A program made the position numbers and the translations under genes. 64,000 bases of DNA from assembly GCF_003313505.1 (NCBI RefSeq), contig NZ_QMHO01000017.1, positions 1 to 64,000 on the forward strand, given 5' to 3'. This stretch comes from Pedobacter nanyangensis (GTDB taxonomy: Bacteria; Bacteroidota; Bacteroidia; Sphingobacteriales; Sphingobacteriaceae). This document shows positions 34,725 to 43,645 of this stretch, piece by piece. The first letter of the stretch is position 1. Each line of letters starts with the position of its first letter. The notes beneath the pieces were generated by a model. The model did not search any database and was not told the DNA's origin. It saw only the letters and a program-made list of their open reading frames with translations.

Positions 34725-34754
34725 TCAGTATAAAAAACTTCGTATTTTTGCCCA

Positions 34755-35741
34755 GTGAATTCAAATCCTGGGCATTTTTTTTTAATCAGCAATGAGCAAG
34801 ATTTTAACCAATCTGCCTTAGCTGCATTTAGGCATCAAGCAACAAATTGCGAAATTTACCAACAGTATATTTCACACCTTGGGATCGATCCTTTGGAAAT
34901 CAGCCATTATACCCAAATCCCTTTTCTACCGATCAGCTTTTTCAAATCACGCAGGGTAACTTCTTCCTCAAAACCCGCAGAAATTACTTTTAGCAGCTCA
35001 GGCACTACCGGGCAAATGACCAGCAAGCACTTCGTGCAGGATGTATCCATTTATGAAAACAGCTATAATAAAGCTTTTGAGCTTTTTTACGGCAGCCCTA
35101 ACGAGTATTGCATCTTGGCACTCCTACCTTCTTATCTGGAACGAGACGGATCTTCTTTGATCTACATGGTAGATGATCTGCTTAAACAAAGTACCCACCT
35201 GCTAAGCGGCTATTTTTTGCACAACCACCAACAGCTTTTCGAAACATTGCAAACCCTTAAAGCAACAAAACAAAAAACACTTTTAATTGGTGTTACTTAC
35301 GCTCTTTTAGACTTTACCGAGCAATACCAAATTGAATTTCCCGAACTGATTGTTATGGAAACGGGTGGGATGAAAGGAAAAAGAAAAGAAATGGTACGAG
35401 CCGAACTGCACCACCTGCTTTCGGCGGCATTTGGGGTTGAGCACATCCATAGTGAATATGGGATGACAGAACTGCTGTCTCAGGCATATTCTAAAGGAAG
35501 TGGTATTTTCGAATGCCCTCCGTGGATGAAAATATTGTTGCGGGACACCTCCGACCCGCTAAGTCTTCTTTCAGCAGCAAATACCACTGGCGGCGTTAAT
35601 GTAATTGATTTGGCCAATATAAACTCCTGTTCGTTCATTGCCACACAGGATCTGGGCAAAATACACGGAGAAAATCGCTTCGAAATAATGGGCCGGTTTG
35701 ATGATGCAGATATTAGAGGCTGCAATCTTTTAGTACAGTAG
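34755..35741 (+). CDS. LuxE-like acyl-protein synthetase / AMP-dependent ligase
   Basis: 328 residues from a GTG start, since no ATG occurs until about residue 93. The adenylate-forming pattern is present: FLPISFFKSRRV, the Ser/Thr/Gly-rich P-loop TFSSSGTTGQ (about 75-85), METGGMKGKRKE and SEYGMTELLSQAY (about 225-237, the A5-like motif), then FIATQDLGK with a C-terminal ..GRFDDADIRG. LuxE activates fatty acids as acyl-AMP and passes them to a protein. No luxC or luxD lies nearby, so the role is more likely in lipid or surface-polymer metabolism. Confidence 0.8.
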   Translation: MNSNPGHFFLISNEQDFNQSALAAFRHQATNCEIYQQYISHLGIDPLEISHYTQIPFLPISFFKSRRVTSSSKPAEITFSSSGTTGQMTSKHFVQDVSIYENSYNKAFELFYGSPNEYCILALLPSYLERDGSSLIYMVDDLLKQSTHLLSGYFLHNHQQLFETLQTLKATKQKTLLIGVTYALLDFTEQYQIEFPELIVMETGGMKGKRKEMVRAELHHLLSAAFGVEHIHSEYGMTELLSQAYSKGSGIFECPPWMKILLRDTSDPLSLLSAANTTGGVNVIDLANINSCSFIATQDLGKIHGENRFEIMGRFDDADIRGCNLLVQ

Positions 35742-35742
35742 C

Positions 35743-35892
35743 TTAATTTTTAAACCTTCTATCAAATTTAAAGACCCGCTTTGAAACCAGTTTGACTTTA
35801 CCTGCATCCTTGTGACTTGGATTCCTCAAACCATTATGTTCTTCTTTAACCAAAACCGAAGGTGCCAAAACTGCCAGTTTATCATCAGACAA
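35743..35892 (-). other. open minus-strand frame, possible gene remnant or tiny gene
   Basis: A 49-codon frame on the minus strand reads ...KLAVLAPSVLVKEEHNGLRN...LVSKRVFKFDRRFKN and stops at 35743-35745. It has no ATG; a TTG is the only candidate start, directly after a stop. The residue mix looks coding (charged, balanced, basic tail). It lies beyond the tyrS terminator in the gap between the convergent LuxE-like and tyrS genes. It could be the tail of a deleted gene. Confidence 0.25.
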
Positions 35893-35926
35893 TTACACCA
35901 AAATATATACATTCTGTCTTGAAATG

Positions 35927-35968
35927 CCCAAAAAAATAACGCATTTAAAGTGCGTTATTTTTTTTGGG
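35927..35968 (-). terminator. tyrS terminator (bidirectional)
   Basis: CCCAAAAAAATAACGCA pairs with TGCGTTATTTTTTTTGGG around a 7-base loop; A- and T-runs flank both sides. Confidence 0.88.
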
Positions 35969-35983
35969 AATCAGCTTATTTCA

Positions 35984-37270
35984 CTACTTGGCGATAATCA
36001 AAAAGTAGTTCTTCTTTCCTTTTTGCACCACTAAAAACTCGTCGTTAATTAAATCAGCAGCTGAAAAAGCGACATTTAAATCTGTTACTTTATTTTTATT
36101 AATGCTCAAACCACCGCCCTGAACAGTCTTTTTCACTTCTCCTTTGGAAGGAAAAACAGTAGTCTTTTCAGCCAATAACGACGGCGTATCGATACCATTT
36201 GCTAAATCAGCTTTTGCGATAACAAACTGGGGGATACCTTCAAAAATATCTAACACCTCTGCCGTTGGCAATCCTTTCAGAAATTCCAAAGAACCATTTC
36301 CAAACAAAAATTCAGAGGTTTTAATGGCAGTTTCCAAAGCTTCGGCGGAGTGGGTTCTAACGGTAATATCTTCTGCCAATGCTTTTTGTAAAATACGCAA
36401 ATGCGGCGCTTCATCATGTTGTTTTTCCAAAGCTTCTATCTCGGCTTTACTTTTTAACGTAAAAATTCTTATCCAGGCTTTTACGTCGCTGTCTGAAGCA
36501 TTTAGCCAGAATTGATAGTATTTATACGGCGAAGTTTTAGCAGGGTCAAGCCAAATTGCCCCACTTTCGGTTTTACCAAATTTGGTTCCATCTGCTTTTT
36601 TGATCAATTGGGTGGTTAAAGCATAGGCCGTGCCCTGATCTTTCCTCCTGATCAGTTCTGTTCCGGTAACGATATTGCCCCATTGATCAGAACCGCCCAT
36701 CTGCAAAACGCATTGATGATGTTTCCACAAATAATAAAAATCGTAACCTTGCACCAGCTGATAGCTAAACTCCGTAAATGACATGCCGTTATCTCCTTCC
36801 AAACGTTTTTTCACGCTATCCTTTGCCATCATGTAGTTTACGGTAATGTGCTTACCTACCTCACGGATAAAGTCCAGGAAATTGAAATTTTTGAACCAAT
36901 CGGCATTGTTAACCATTACCGCACCATTTCCTTCATCCTCAAACTTCAAGAACTTGGCCAACTGCTTTTTCATCCCATCAAGGTTGTGAGCAACCATTTC
37001 TTCCGTTTGCAGATTACGTTCATCCGATTTTCCAGACGGGTCACCTACCATTCCCGTTGCACCGCCTACCAACGCTACCGGCTTATGCCCCGCTCTTTGG
37101 AAGTGGATCAGGGTCATGATCTGGGTCAAATGCCCTACATGCAAAGAATCAGCAGTTGGATCAAAACCAATATAGCCAGCACACATGCCTTCGTTCAGTT
37201 TCTGCTCAGTATCAGGCATAATGTCGTGCAACATGCCTCTCCAACGTAATTCTTCTACAAAATTTATCAT
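35984..37270 (-). CDS. tyrS: tyrosyl-tRNA synthetase
   Basis: 428 residues from ATG 37270 (MINFVEELRWRG); a longer in-frame start at 37303 falls upstream of the likely transcription start. Class I synthetase: HIGH motif as HVGHL (about residue 44-48), the Tyr/ATP pocket segments YDFYYLWKHH and QMGGSDQWGNI, and the KMSKS loop as KFGKT (about 230). The C-terminal S4-like RNA-binding domain is complete. A CAAAGATA (-7 box on the minus strand) at 37293-37300 lies just upstream. Confidence 0.96.
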   Translation of the reverse strand: MINFVEELRWRGMLHDIMPDTEQKLNEGMCAGYIGFDPTADSLHVGHLTQIMTLIHFQRAGHKPVALVGGATGMVGDPSGKSDERNLQTEEMVAHNLDGMKKQLAKFLKFEDEGNGAVMVNNADWFKNFNFLDFIREVGKHITVNYMMAKDSVKKRLEGDNGMSFTEFSYQLVQGYDFYYLWKHHQCVLQMGGSDQWGNIVTGTELIRRKDQGTAYALTTQLIKKADGTKFGKTESGAIWLDPAKTSPYKYYQFWLNASDSDVKAWIRIFTLKSKAEIEALEKQHDEAPHLRILQKALAEDITVRTHSAEALETAIKTSEFLFGNGSLEFLKGLPTAEVLDIFEGIPQFVIAKADLANGIDTPSLLAEKTTVFPSKGEVKKTVQGGGLSINKNKVTDLNVAFSAADLINDEFLVVQKGKKNYFLIIAK

Positions 37271-37292
37271 CTTTTTAACGATTTTAGGGCAC

Positions 37293-37300
37293 AAAGATAA
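37293..37300 (-). promoter_or_regulatory. -7 box of tyrS
   Basis: Minus-strand TATCTTTG, 23 bases before ATG 37270; a TTG at 37324-37326 stands at a plausible -33 distance. Confidence 0.5.
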
Positions 37301-37366
37301 CAATTAGCTGATTAACTAATTAGCCAATCAGCTAATGATTTGGGGCTTTTAGGTTATATTTACAAA

Positions 37367-38038
37367 ATGAACTTTCTTTCGCATTTTTATTTTGATCGGA
37401 ATACAACTAACGCCAATATCGTCATCGGGACTGTGCTGCCTGATCTACTCAAAAATGCCAACAAAAACTGGAATGTTCATCCTGAAAAATATCCCGAATT
37501 ATTCCAGCAAGCCCATTTACAACCAATACTTACGGGCTGGAAAAGACATCTACAAGTAGACATACTGTTTCATTCGTCGGATTTTTTCAACATCAAAACC
37601 CAAGAACTTAAGCAACTGCTACTTCCCATCTTAAAAGACACGCCGGTAAGGCCTTCTTTTTTAGCACATATTGGTGTTGAGCTACTTTTGGATCATCTAC
37701 TTGTCCAACATCAAAAAATAGCCATTTATTCGTTTTATGATCAGTTAGAGGCTGCTGATCACCAACATTTAACTGAATTTATCCACCAGTGCAAAATAAG
37801 CGACAGCAGCTTATTCTTCAAGTTTTTAAACAGCTTTAAATCAAGCAGGTACCTGCTAAGCTATCAAAAACTGGAAAATATCAGTTATGCCTTACAACGC
37901 ATTTGTATGCGCCTGTGGGAACGCCCTTTTACCGAAAAAACCACCTACCAACTTACCTCTATATTGGAATTTTATAAAAACCAATTGGAAGTAGATTTTA
38001 TGATTATATTTGAGGAAATAGAAAATCGGTTAACCTAA
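37367..38038 (+). CDS. acyl carrier protein phosphodiesterase-like protein
   Basis: About 223 residues from the ATG at 37367 (MNFLSHFYFD). The AcpH/HD-type pattern is visible: NFLSHFYF, NANIVIGTVLPDLL, HLQVDILFHSSDFF and the conserved HIGVELLLDHLL (about 113-124). AcpH removes 4'-phosphopantetheine from acyl carrier protein; many Bacteroidota homologues are untested. It lies upstream of the PorV/PorQ-like gene with a gap of only two bases. Confidence 0.8.
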   Translation: MNFLSHFYFDRNTTNANIVIGTVLPDLLKNANKNWNVHPEKYPELFQQAHLQPILTGWKRHLQVDILFHSSDFFNIKTQELKQLLLPILKDTPVRPSFLAHIGVELLLDHLLVQHQKIAIYSFYDQLEAADHQHLTEFIHQCKISDSSLFFKFLNSFKSSRYLLSYQKLENISYALQRICMRLWERPFTEKTTYQLTSILEFYKNQLEVDFMIIFEEIENRLT

Positions 38039-38040
38039 CC

Positions 38041-39123
38041 ATGCGCAAGTATCAGCTACTCATTATTATAGCTTTTTTTACCATCTCTGCAAAAGCTCAA
38101 AGGAAATACAGCAATGAATTTTTGAACATTGGCGTAGGCTCTACCGCATTTGGCTTGTCGGGTTCGGTAGTTGCAAACGTAAACGATGTTACTGCAGGCT
38201 ATTGGAATCCAGCGGGTTTGGCCCGTATGGAAACCCCGCGTCAGGTTAGTTTTATGCACTCCGAATATTTTGCGGGCATCGCTAAATATGACTATGGCTC
38301 CTTTGCTACCTCCGTTCAGGATAATACCGCGGTAGTTGGCGCCTCTATTTTACGTTTCGGGGTTGATGACATTCCAGATACCTCTGAACTTATCGATGCC
38401 GATGGCAATATCAACTACGACCGGGTAAAGAAATTTTCTGCTGCCGATTATGCTTTTATATTTTCCTATGCCAGAAAAAAAGGTAAAAAAGGCATTGGTA
38501 ACGAAGATGGCCTGAGCTACGGAGCCAATGTAAAAATTATTCACCGATTGGTGGGCGAGTACGGTAAATCATGGGGTTTTGGGCTAGATGCCGGCGTACA
38601 GTATAAAAAAGGAAAATGGATTTTTGCCGCCGTAGGGAAAGACATCACCTCTACCTTTAATTCATGGAGCTACAATGCCGACAAACTTTCTACCGTTTAC
38701 GCAACCACCGGAAACGATATCCCTAAAAGCTCTACAGAAACCACCAATCCGCGTGTCGTATTGGGCGTTGCTTATGCCACCCCATTAAGTGAAAAATTTA
38801 ATATCCTGGCCGAAACCAACGTGAATTTAACTACCGATGGTAAAAGAAATGTTTTACTAAGCGCCGATCCCATAAGTGCAGATCCGACCCTTGGCCTCTC
38901 GGTTGATTTCAGGAAAACCATCTTTCTCCGTGGCGGGCTGGGCAACATTCAAAAATCAACCGATTTTACCGGCAAGCAAATCTACACTTACCAGCCCAAC
39001 ATGGGGGTAGGCATCAAAATCAAGAACTTCTCTTTAGATTACGCATTAACCAATGTGGGCAACAGCTCCGATGCGCTTTACAGCAATGTCTTTTCCATCA
39101 GGCTTGATTTCGAGAAAAAGTAA
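38041..39123 (+). CDS. PorV/PorQ-family outer-membrane beta-barrel protein
   Basis: 360 residues. A signal peptide (about 1-19, SAKAQ) precedes a FadL-like barrel. The diagnostic start of mature PorV/PorQ proteins, FLNIGVGSTAFGLSGSVVAN...DVTAGYWNPAGLA (about 24-60), is present, and the final strand ends in SIRLDFEKK. PorV and PorQ take part in type IX secretion; other T9SS genes are not in the window, so participation is inferred. Gap of two bases to the preceding gene. Confidence 0.85.
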   Translation: MRKYQLLIIIAFFTISAKAQRKYSNEFLNIGVGSTAFGLSGSVVANVNDVTAGYWNPAGLARMETPRQVSFMHSEYFAGIAKYDYGSFATSVQDNTAVVGASILRFGVDDIPDTSELIDADGNINYDRVKKFSAADYAFIFSYARKKGKKGIGNEDGLSYGANVKIIHRLVGEYGKSWGFGLDAGVQYKKGKWIFAAVGKDITSTFNSWSYNADKLSTVYATTGNDIPKSSTETTNPRVVLGVAYATPLSEKFNILAETNVNLTTDGKRNVLLSADPISADPTLGLSVDFRKTIFLRGGLGNIQKSTDFTGKQIYTYQPNMGVGIKIKNFSLDYALTNVGNSSDALYSNVFSIRLDFEKK

Positions 39124-39248
39124 TTTCATTTCTTGAAAAGCAATGTCGCAGCTACTATCCAGGCAAGCCCCGCTTTCACTCATAGCCTCGGCTTCGCTAC
39201 ACTTCGCCTTCGGGCTATCCGTTCAATCGGGTTTATTGAACCAAAACC

Positions 39249-39341
39249 TTACCACATAGGGCATAACCACCAACTGGTGCCGAAATATATACCCCAAAAT
39301 AATATTACAACCAGCAATATAACAATTAAGCTCGGGTACAA
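39249..39341 (-). other. possible 30-codon hydrophobic frame
   Basis: On the minus strand a TTG-started frame encodes a single membrane helix (LIVILLVVILFWGIYF) and ends TSWWLCPMW. It lies in a 286-base gap (39124-39409) that otherwise has an imperfect GC-rich repeat near 39178-39215. It could be a small membrane peptide or chance; no ATG and no promoter were found. Confidence 0.15.
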
Positions 39342-39382
39342 TAAATCAACCTTTTAATGACAAGCGAATTGCCCATCTCTTT

Positions 39383-39390
39383 TAAATTTG
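39383..39390 (+). promoter_or_regulatory. -7 box of the alcohol dehydrogenase-like gene
   Basis: TAAATTTG, 20 bases before the ATG. Confidence 0.45.
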
Positions 39391-39409
39391 CCTAAAACCT
39401 TTAATCATC

Positions 39410-40423
39410 ATGAAAGCAGTAGGATTTAAAACTTCCCTTCCCATAACAGAGCCCAACAGCTTTATAGCATTCGAAACCGAAAAACCTAGCCCGGTTGGGC
39501 ATCAGCTCCTTATTAAAATTAACGCCATTGCAGTTAACCCGGTCGATTTCAAAATCAGACAAAACGCCGCAAAAGACACCATATTGGAACAGCCAAAGAT
39601 AATTGGCTGGGACGCATCCGGAATAGTAGAAGCCGTAGGCGAAAACGTAAGCCTATTTAACATTGGCGACCAAGTATATTACGCCGGCGATATTACCAAA
39701 GCAGGCTGCAATGCAGAGTTTCAGCTGGTTGATGAGCGCATTGTAGGTAAAAAGCCAAAAACCTTAAGCAACGAAGCCGCTGCCGCAATGCCACTTACAG
39801 CACTTACCGCTTGGGAAATTTTATTTAACAGGATTCGTATCAGTGCCGAAAAAGACAAAGGCAAAACCTTACTGGTTATTGGCGGCGCCGGGGGCGTAGG
39901 TTCCATTGCCATACAGTTAGCCAAAAAAATTGCCAACCTTAATGTAATAGCTACCGCATCAAGGCCCCAAACCATTGAATGGTGCAAACAAATGGGAGCC
40001 GACCTGGTAGTTAACCACAAAAACTTAGTAGACGAAGTTCGAAAAGCAGGGTTTCAGTTTGTTGATTTCATTGTAGATTTTGTAGACACCAACAGCTATT
40101 GGGACGCCATGTCCGAATTGATCAAACCTCAGGGACATATCGCGTCCATTACCGGTAGCGCCACGCCAATAGCCCTTAACAAACTTAAAACAAAAAGCGC
40201 CAGTTTTTCTTGGGAGTTCATGTACACACGTTCCAGTTTTCAAACCGAAGATATGGTTGAACAACACCACATCTTAAATAAAGTGGCCAATTTGTTAGAT
40301 GAAGGTGCACTTGTAAGCACCCTTACCCAAACGCTCAGCGGGCTTTCGGCAGAAAACTTGAAACAAGCACATCAACAATTAGAATCTGGAACAACTATTG
40401 GAAAAATAGCCATTAAATACTAA
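39410..40423 (+). CDS. zinc-type alcohol dehydrogenase-like / quinone oxidoreductase family protein
   Basis: 337 residues of the medium-chain dehydrogenase/reductase fold: GroES-like N-terminal domain (INAIAVNPVDFKIRQ, IIGWDASGIVEAVG) and Rossmann domain (LVIGGAGGVGSIAIQLAK, about 152-170). The zinc-binding cysteines of true alcohol dehydrogenases are missing, so it is likely a zinc-independent NADPH quinone or enone reductase (ZADH1/YogA type). It runs directly into the next gene. Confidence 0.88.
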   Translation: MKAVGFKTSLPITEPNSFIAFETEKPSPVGHQLLIKINAIAVNPVDFKIRQNAAKDTILEQPKIIGWDASGIVEAVGENVSLFNIGDQVYYAGDITKAGCNAEFQLVDERIVGKKPKTLSNEAAAAMPLTALTAWEILFNRIRISAEKDKGKTLLVIGGAGGVGSIAIQLAKKIANLNVIATASRPQTIEWCKQMGADLVVNHKNLVDEVRKAGFQFVDFIVDFVDTNSYWDAMSELIKPQGHIASITGSATPIALNKLKTKSASFSWEFMYTRSSFQTEDMVEQHHILNKVANLLDEGALVSTLTQTLSGLSAENLKQAHQQLESGTTIGKIAIKY

Positions 40424-40426
40424 GTG

Positions 40427-40777
40427 ATGATTAACTACGATCAAAAAATATTCAGGCCAATTAGCAACACCGAAAATGGCGAAACGTCCAACGATACCGT
40501 TTTCGTTTACAGGCAAAACGGATCAGTCCTTACTTCCGCATATAGCGGAGGTAAGGTTATTCATGGGCATTTAATTGGCTTAGTAGACGAGCACGGAAAT
40601 ATTGACATGCGCTATCATCAGGTGAACAATAAAGGCGAACTAATGACTGGAAAATGCAGATCGACCCCTGAAATACTGCCCGATGGAAGAATGAGGTTAC
40701 ATGAAACGTGGGAATGGACTTCTGGCGACTGCTCTAAAGGGCAATCAATTATCGAGGAAATGATCAGGGAAGACTAA
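40427..40777 (+). CDS. conserved protein annotated in relatives as N-acetylglutamate synthase-like
   Basis: 116 residues, all beta-rich: repeating strands with VFVYRQNGSVLTSAYSGG, IHGHLIGLVDEHGNIDMRYHQVN and a final RLHETWEWTSGDCSKGQSIIEE. Homologues are often labelled N-acetylglutamate synthase, but there is no GNAT fold here and I do not trust that name. An in-frame GTG at 40424 touches the preceding stop; ATG 40427 is chosen. Probably cotranscribed with the dehydrogenase. Its end overlaps the convergent Fur-family gene by four bases. Confidence 0.75.
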   Translation: MINYDQKIFRPISNTENGETSNDTVFVYRQNGSVLTSAYSGGKVIHGHLIGLVDEHGNIDMRYHQVNNKGELMTGKCRSTPEILPDGRMRLHETWEWTSGDCSKGQSIIEEMIRED

Positions 40778-41157
40778 AGCCCAGAACACTTGGGGCAAAG
40801 ACCAGAAAGAGTAAAATTAACTTCCTTCACCTGATATTTGTTTGGCAGTTTAAAAGAAGGAATTACATCCTCCAGGCAAGTAACAGATTTACATTTCTCA
40901 CAGCTAAAATGCAGATGGTTATGATGGTGCTGCGTTTCGCAGTCATGGCACTCTGCATATTTGGTTACCCCATCTACATTTACGATCCGATGAATGGCGC
41001 CTTCATCAACCAAACGGTCCAATACTCTGTAAATAGTTACGCGGTCACATAAATCATTCAGTTCGTGCTGTATCTCGGCATGCGACAAAGCCACCTCAGA
41101 AGTACTGATCAGCTTTTTGATTTCTGTTTTCGCTATGGTATTTCTTGTGATCTTCAT
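40774..41157 (-). CDS. Fur-family transcriptional repressor
   Basis: 127 residues. The N-terminal winged helix (LSHAEIQHELNDLCDRVTIYRVLDRLVDEG, about 28-57) and the C-terminal metal/dimer domain are both visible: HDCETQHHHNHLHFSCEKCKSVTC (about 72-97) holds the His-rich regulatory site and the first CxxC zinc site, and the second is CPKC near the C-terminus. The metal (iron, zinc or peroxide sensing) cannot be assigned. A minus-strand TATATTTG box at 41175-41182 lies just upstream. Confidence 0.92.
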   Translation of the reverse strand: MKITRNTIAKTEIKKLISTSEVALSHAEIQHELNDLCDRVTIYRVLDRLVDEGAIHRIVNVDGVTKYAECHDCETQHHHNHLHFSCEKCKSVTCLEDVIPSFKLPNKYQVKEVNFTLSGLCPKCSGL

Positions 41158-41174
41158 TTTATAAAAAGCTGCTA

Positions 41175-41182
41175 CAAATATA
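41175..41182 (-). promoter_or_regulatory. -7 box of the Fur-family gene
   Basis: Minus-strand TATATTTG, 18 bases before the start codon. Confidence 0.45.
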
Positions 41183-41237
41183 CAAAATATAGGCCATCAA
41201 CTTAGTAATAGCCCTACCAACAGCCCCGGCCGAAAAA

Positions 41238-42200
41238 CTAAAACAAGTTTTTGATGATTTGCTCAGTAGTTAAACCTTCGGCTTCGGCTCTGTAGTTACG
41301 AACAATCCTATGGCGCAAAATAGCTTCCGCTACAGCCTGTACGTCCTCAATATCCGGGGCATATTTCCCTGAAATGGCCGCATGGCATTTAGCACCTAGC
41401 ACCAAAAACTGAGAAGCCCTTGGCCCGGCACCCCATGAAATATAATTGTTGATTTCTACGGTGGCAAATTCACTATGAGGACGTGTTTTTGCAACCAGTT
41501 TCACGGCATATTCCAACACATTGTCGGTTACGGGAATATTACGGATAAGTTTCTGGAAATATTGTATTTCTGCGGCATTTACAATCTTTTGCAGCGCTAC
41601 CGTTTTATTGCTGGTGGTGTTTTTTACAATTGTCAATTCATCGGCAAATGCCGGATAATCCAAAGAAATATTGAACATAAAACGGTCCAATTGTGCTTCT
41701 GGCAAAGGATAAGTTCCCTCCTGTTCAATTGGATTTTGAGTAGCCAGTACAAAAAAGGGTTGTGGCAAAGCATGGGTAACACCAGCCGCAGTTACCGCTT
41801 TTTCCTGCATGGCTTCCAACAGTGCTGCTTGTGTTTTTGGTGGTGTACGGTTAATCTCATCTGCCAAAATGATATTGGAAAAAATGGGGCCTTTGATAAA
41901 CTTAAAGTGTCTATCTTCCCCCAAAATTTCAGCGCCAATGATGTCGCTTGGCATCAGATCAGGGGTAAATTGAATACGATTAAAATCGAGGTCCAATACA
42001 TTGGCCACGGTTTGTACCAAAAGTGTTTTGGCCAACCCGGGCACACCTACTAACAAACAATGCCCATTGCTAAAAATAGCAATGAGCACTGATTTTACAA
42101 TTTCGTCTTGTCCAATGACAACCTTACTGATTTCGGCTTGTACATTTTTGAACGACTGATGTAGGGCATCAACCGCTTCTACCTCGTTTTTAAACTGCAT
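41238..42200 (-). CDS. MoxR-family AAA+ ATPase
   Basis: 320 residues. Walker A is GVPGLAKT (about 58-65), Walker B is ILADEINRTPPKTQAALLEAM (about 111-131), with ATQNPIEQEGTYPLPEAQLDRF (sensor 1 and arginine-finger region). MoxR ATPases are chaperones that help mature metalloenzymes or membrane complexes and usually precede a DUF58 gene; none follows here. It starts three bases after the stop of the SurA-like gene on the same strand, so they form an operon. Confidence 0.93.
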   Translation of the reverse strand: MQFKNEVEAVDALHQSFKNVQAEISKVVIGQDEIVKSVLIAIFSNGHCLLVGVPGLAKTLLVQTVANVLDLDFNRIQFTPDLMPSDIIGAEILGEDRHFKFIKGPIFSNIILADEINRTPPKTQAALLEAMQEKAVTAAGVTHALPQPFFVLATQNPIEQEGTYPLPEAQLDRFMFNISLDYPAFADELTIVKNTTSNKTVALQKIVNAAEIQYFQKLIRNIPVTDNVLEYAVKLVAKTRPHSEFATVEINNYISWGAGPRASQFLVLGAKCHAAISGKYAPDIEDVQAVAEAILRHRIVRNYRAEAEGLTTEQIIKNLF

Positions 42201-42203
42201 TCG

Positions 42204-43577
42204 CTATTTACTGTCTTTATCTTTCGTTAACCACATTTTTAGTTCGTCACAAGTTGCAAACTCACTGTCAACCTTAATATAGGTGGTTTCCCTTCTTTTC
42301 TCAAACCACTCACTAATGATCTTGCTTTTCTTCTCAGCTTCGGCCTGTTCTTTAAATTTAGGATAATCCTGCTCCAAACTAGCTTTATGTGGCGGTATTT
42401 TAGATTTTAGAAAGAAAATTTTATACCCTTCCTTACCGCTTTGCGGATCGCTGAACTTAATAGGCTGCGAAATACTGCCAACTTTCATGGTATCAATTAC
42501 CACAAAAACCGCTGGATCTAGTTTTTCTACAGGCATAAAAGTGGTTCTGGCAGTTTGGTTATCCGCATAAAGCATCATACCGCCGTTGTATTGGGTGTCT
42601 TTGTTATCCGAGTAAAGAGAAGCGGCCGTAGCAAAAGGTAATTTTTTGCCAATAATATCCTGATAGATACTGTCGGCTTTAAGCTTGGTACGGTCTAAAC
42701 TTTGTGGTGTGTTTTGCGGGCGTATCAAAATATGCCTTACGTGGGCCTGTTCGCCCCTACGCTCAATTACCTGTACAATGTGATAGCCGTATTCTGTTTC
42801 AAAAACTGGCGACATTTCACCTGCTTTAAGCTTAAAAGCCCAAGCGGTAAATTCCTTTACCATGGTTTGCCTGTCAATAAAGCCATAGTCACCACCTTCT
42901 GAGGCTGAACCTGGATCTTCCGAATAGGTTTTAGCCAGGAACCCAAAATCTTCGCCACTTTTTACACGTAAGCGAAGTGCCTCTAGTTTATCGTAATATT
43001 TTTGCTTTTCAGCTTTGGTTAACTTAGGCTGTAACACAATCTCCCCTACTTCTACTTCAGCGCCAATGTCTGGCAGGCTGTCCTTGGGATAACTGTCAAA
43101 ATATTTCTTTACTTCTAATGGGGTTATCGAAGCGTTTTCCGTAATTTTTGCCTGCATTTTCTGTGCAATCAGTCCTTCCTTAACGTCTGGTCTCATTTCA
43201 TCTTTATATTGCAATAAAGATTTTTGCAAAAATTGCTCTAAGCGCTCTTGTCCACCCATACGTTGAACTTGATAGCGCATTTTTCTATCCAGCTCATCAT
43301 CAACCTGGCTTTCCTCTACCACAATAGAATCGATTTCAGCTTGCTGCTTTAACAATTTTTGGATTAGCATTTGCTGCAAGAAGTAGCATTTGGCTCGAGT
43401 ATCGGCAGGATTCCCCTGATTTAAATAAATCGCATATTGCTGATTAAGATCAGAGAGCAAAATGATGCTGTTTCCCACTACCGCCACCACTTTATCCAAA
43501 TTAGGATTTTTATTTTGGGCCTTTACATTCAAAAACAAGCACAAAAAAAGACTTGCTATTGATAAAATTCTCTTCAT
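42204..43577 (-). CDS. SurA-like peptidylprolyl isomerase
   Basis: 457 residues. A signal peptide (1-20) precedes a SurA-type N-terminal chaperone domain (KVVAVVGNSIILLSDLNQQ, about 29-47) and two parvulin domains: one clear at about 175-275 (EVEVGEIVLQP, SEDPGSASEGGDYGFIDRQTMVKEF, YGYHIVQVIERR), the second at about 280-395 (ARHILIRPQ, GYKIFFLKSKIP). It would fold outer-membrane proteins in the periplasm. It is second in an operon-like series on the minus strand, between a parvulin-less relative and moxR. Confidence 0.92.
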   Translation of the reverse strand: MKRILSIASLFLCLFLNVKAQNKNPNLDKVVAVVGNSIILLSDLNQQYAIYLNQGNPADTRAKCYFLQQMLIQKLLKQQAEIDSIVVEESQVDDELDRKMRYQVQRMGGQERLEQFLQKSLLQYKDEMRPDVKEGLIAQKMQAKITENASITPLEVKKYFDSYPKDSLPDIGAEVEVGEIVLQPKLTKAEKQKYYDKLEALRLRVKSGEDFGFLAKTYSEDPGSASEGGDYGFIDRQTMVKEFTAWAFKLKAGEMSPVFETEYGYHIVQVIERRGEQAHVRHILIRPQNTPQSLDRTKLKADSIYQDIIGKKLPFATAASLYSDNKDTQYNGGMMLYADNQTARTTFMPVEKLDPAVFVVIDTMKVGSISQPIKFSDPQSGKEGYKIFFLKSKIPPHKASLEQDYPKFKEQAEAEKKSKIISEWFEKRRETTYIKVDSEFATCDELKMWLTKDKDSK

Positions 43578-43605
43578 TAGTATGTTAAATTCTGTATATA
43601 ATTTA

Positions 43606-43613
43606 CAAAGTTA
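43606..43613 (-). promoter_or_regulatory. promoter of the SurA-like gene
   Basis: Minus-strand TAACTTTG, 29 bases before the start; a TTTG/TTG pair at about 43635-43641 stands at a fitting -33 distance. Confidence 0.5.
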
Positions 43614-43645
43614 AAATTATTGAGCTTAGTGCACCAACAAAGCTA

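Noticed and set aside
39170..39240. tmRNA or other stable RNA near the GC-richer patch after the PorV-like gene
   Set aside because: No tag-peptide frame or acceptor stem could be found; it looks more like a degenerate intergenic repeat.
41475..42053. 192-codon + strand frame opposite moxR
   Set aside because: Antisense to a clear MoxR ATPase, Cys/Phe-rich without motifs.
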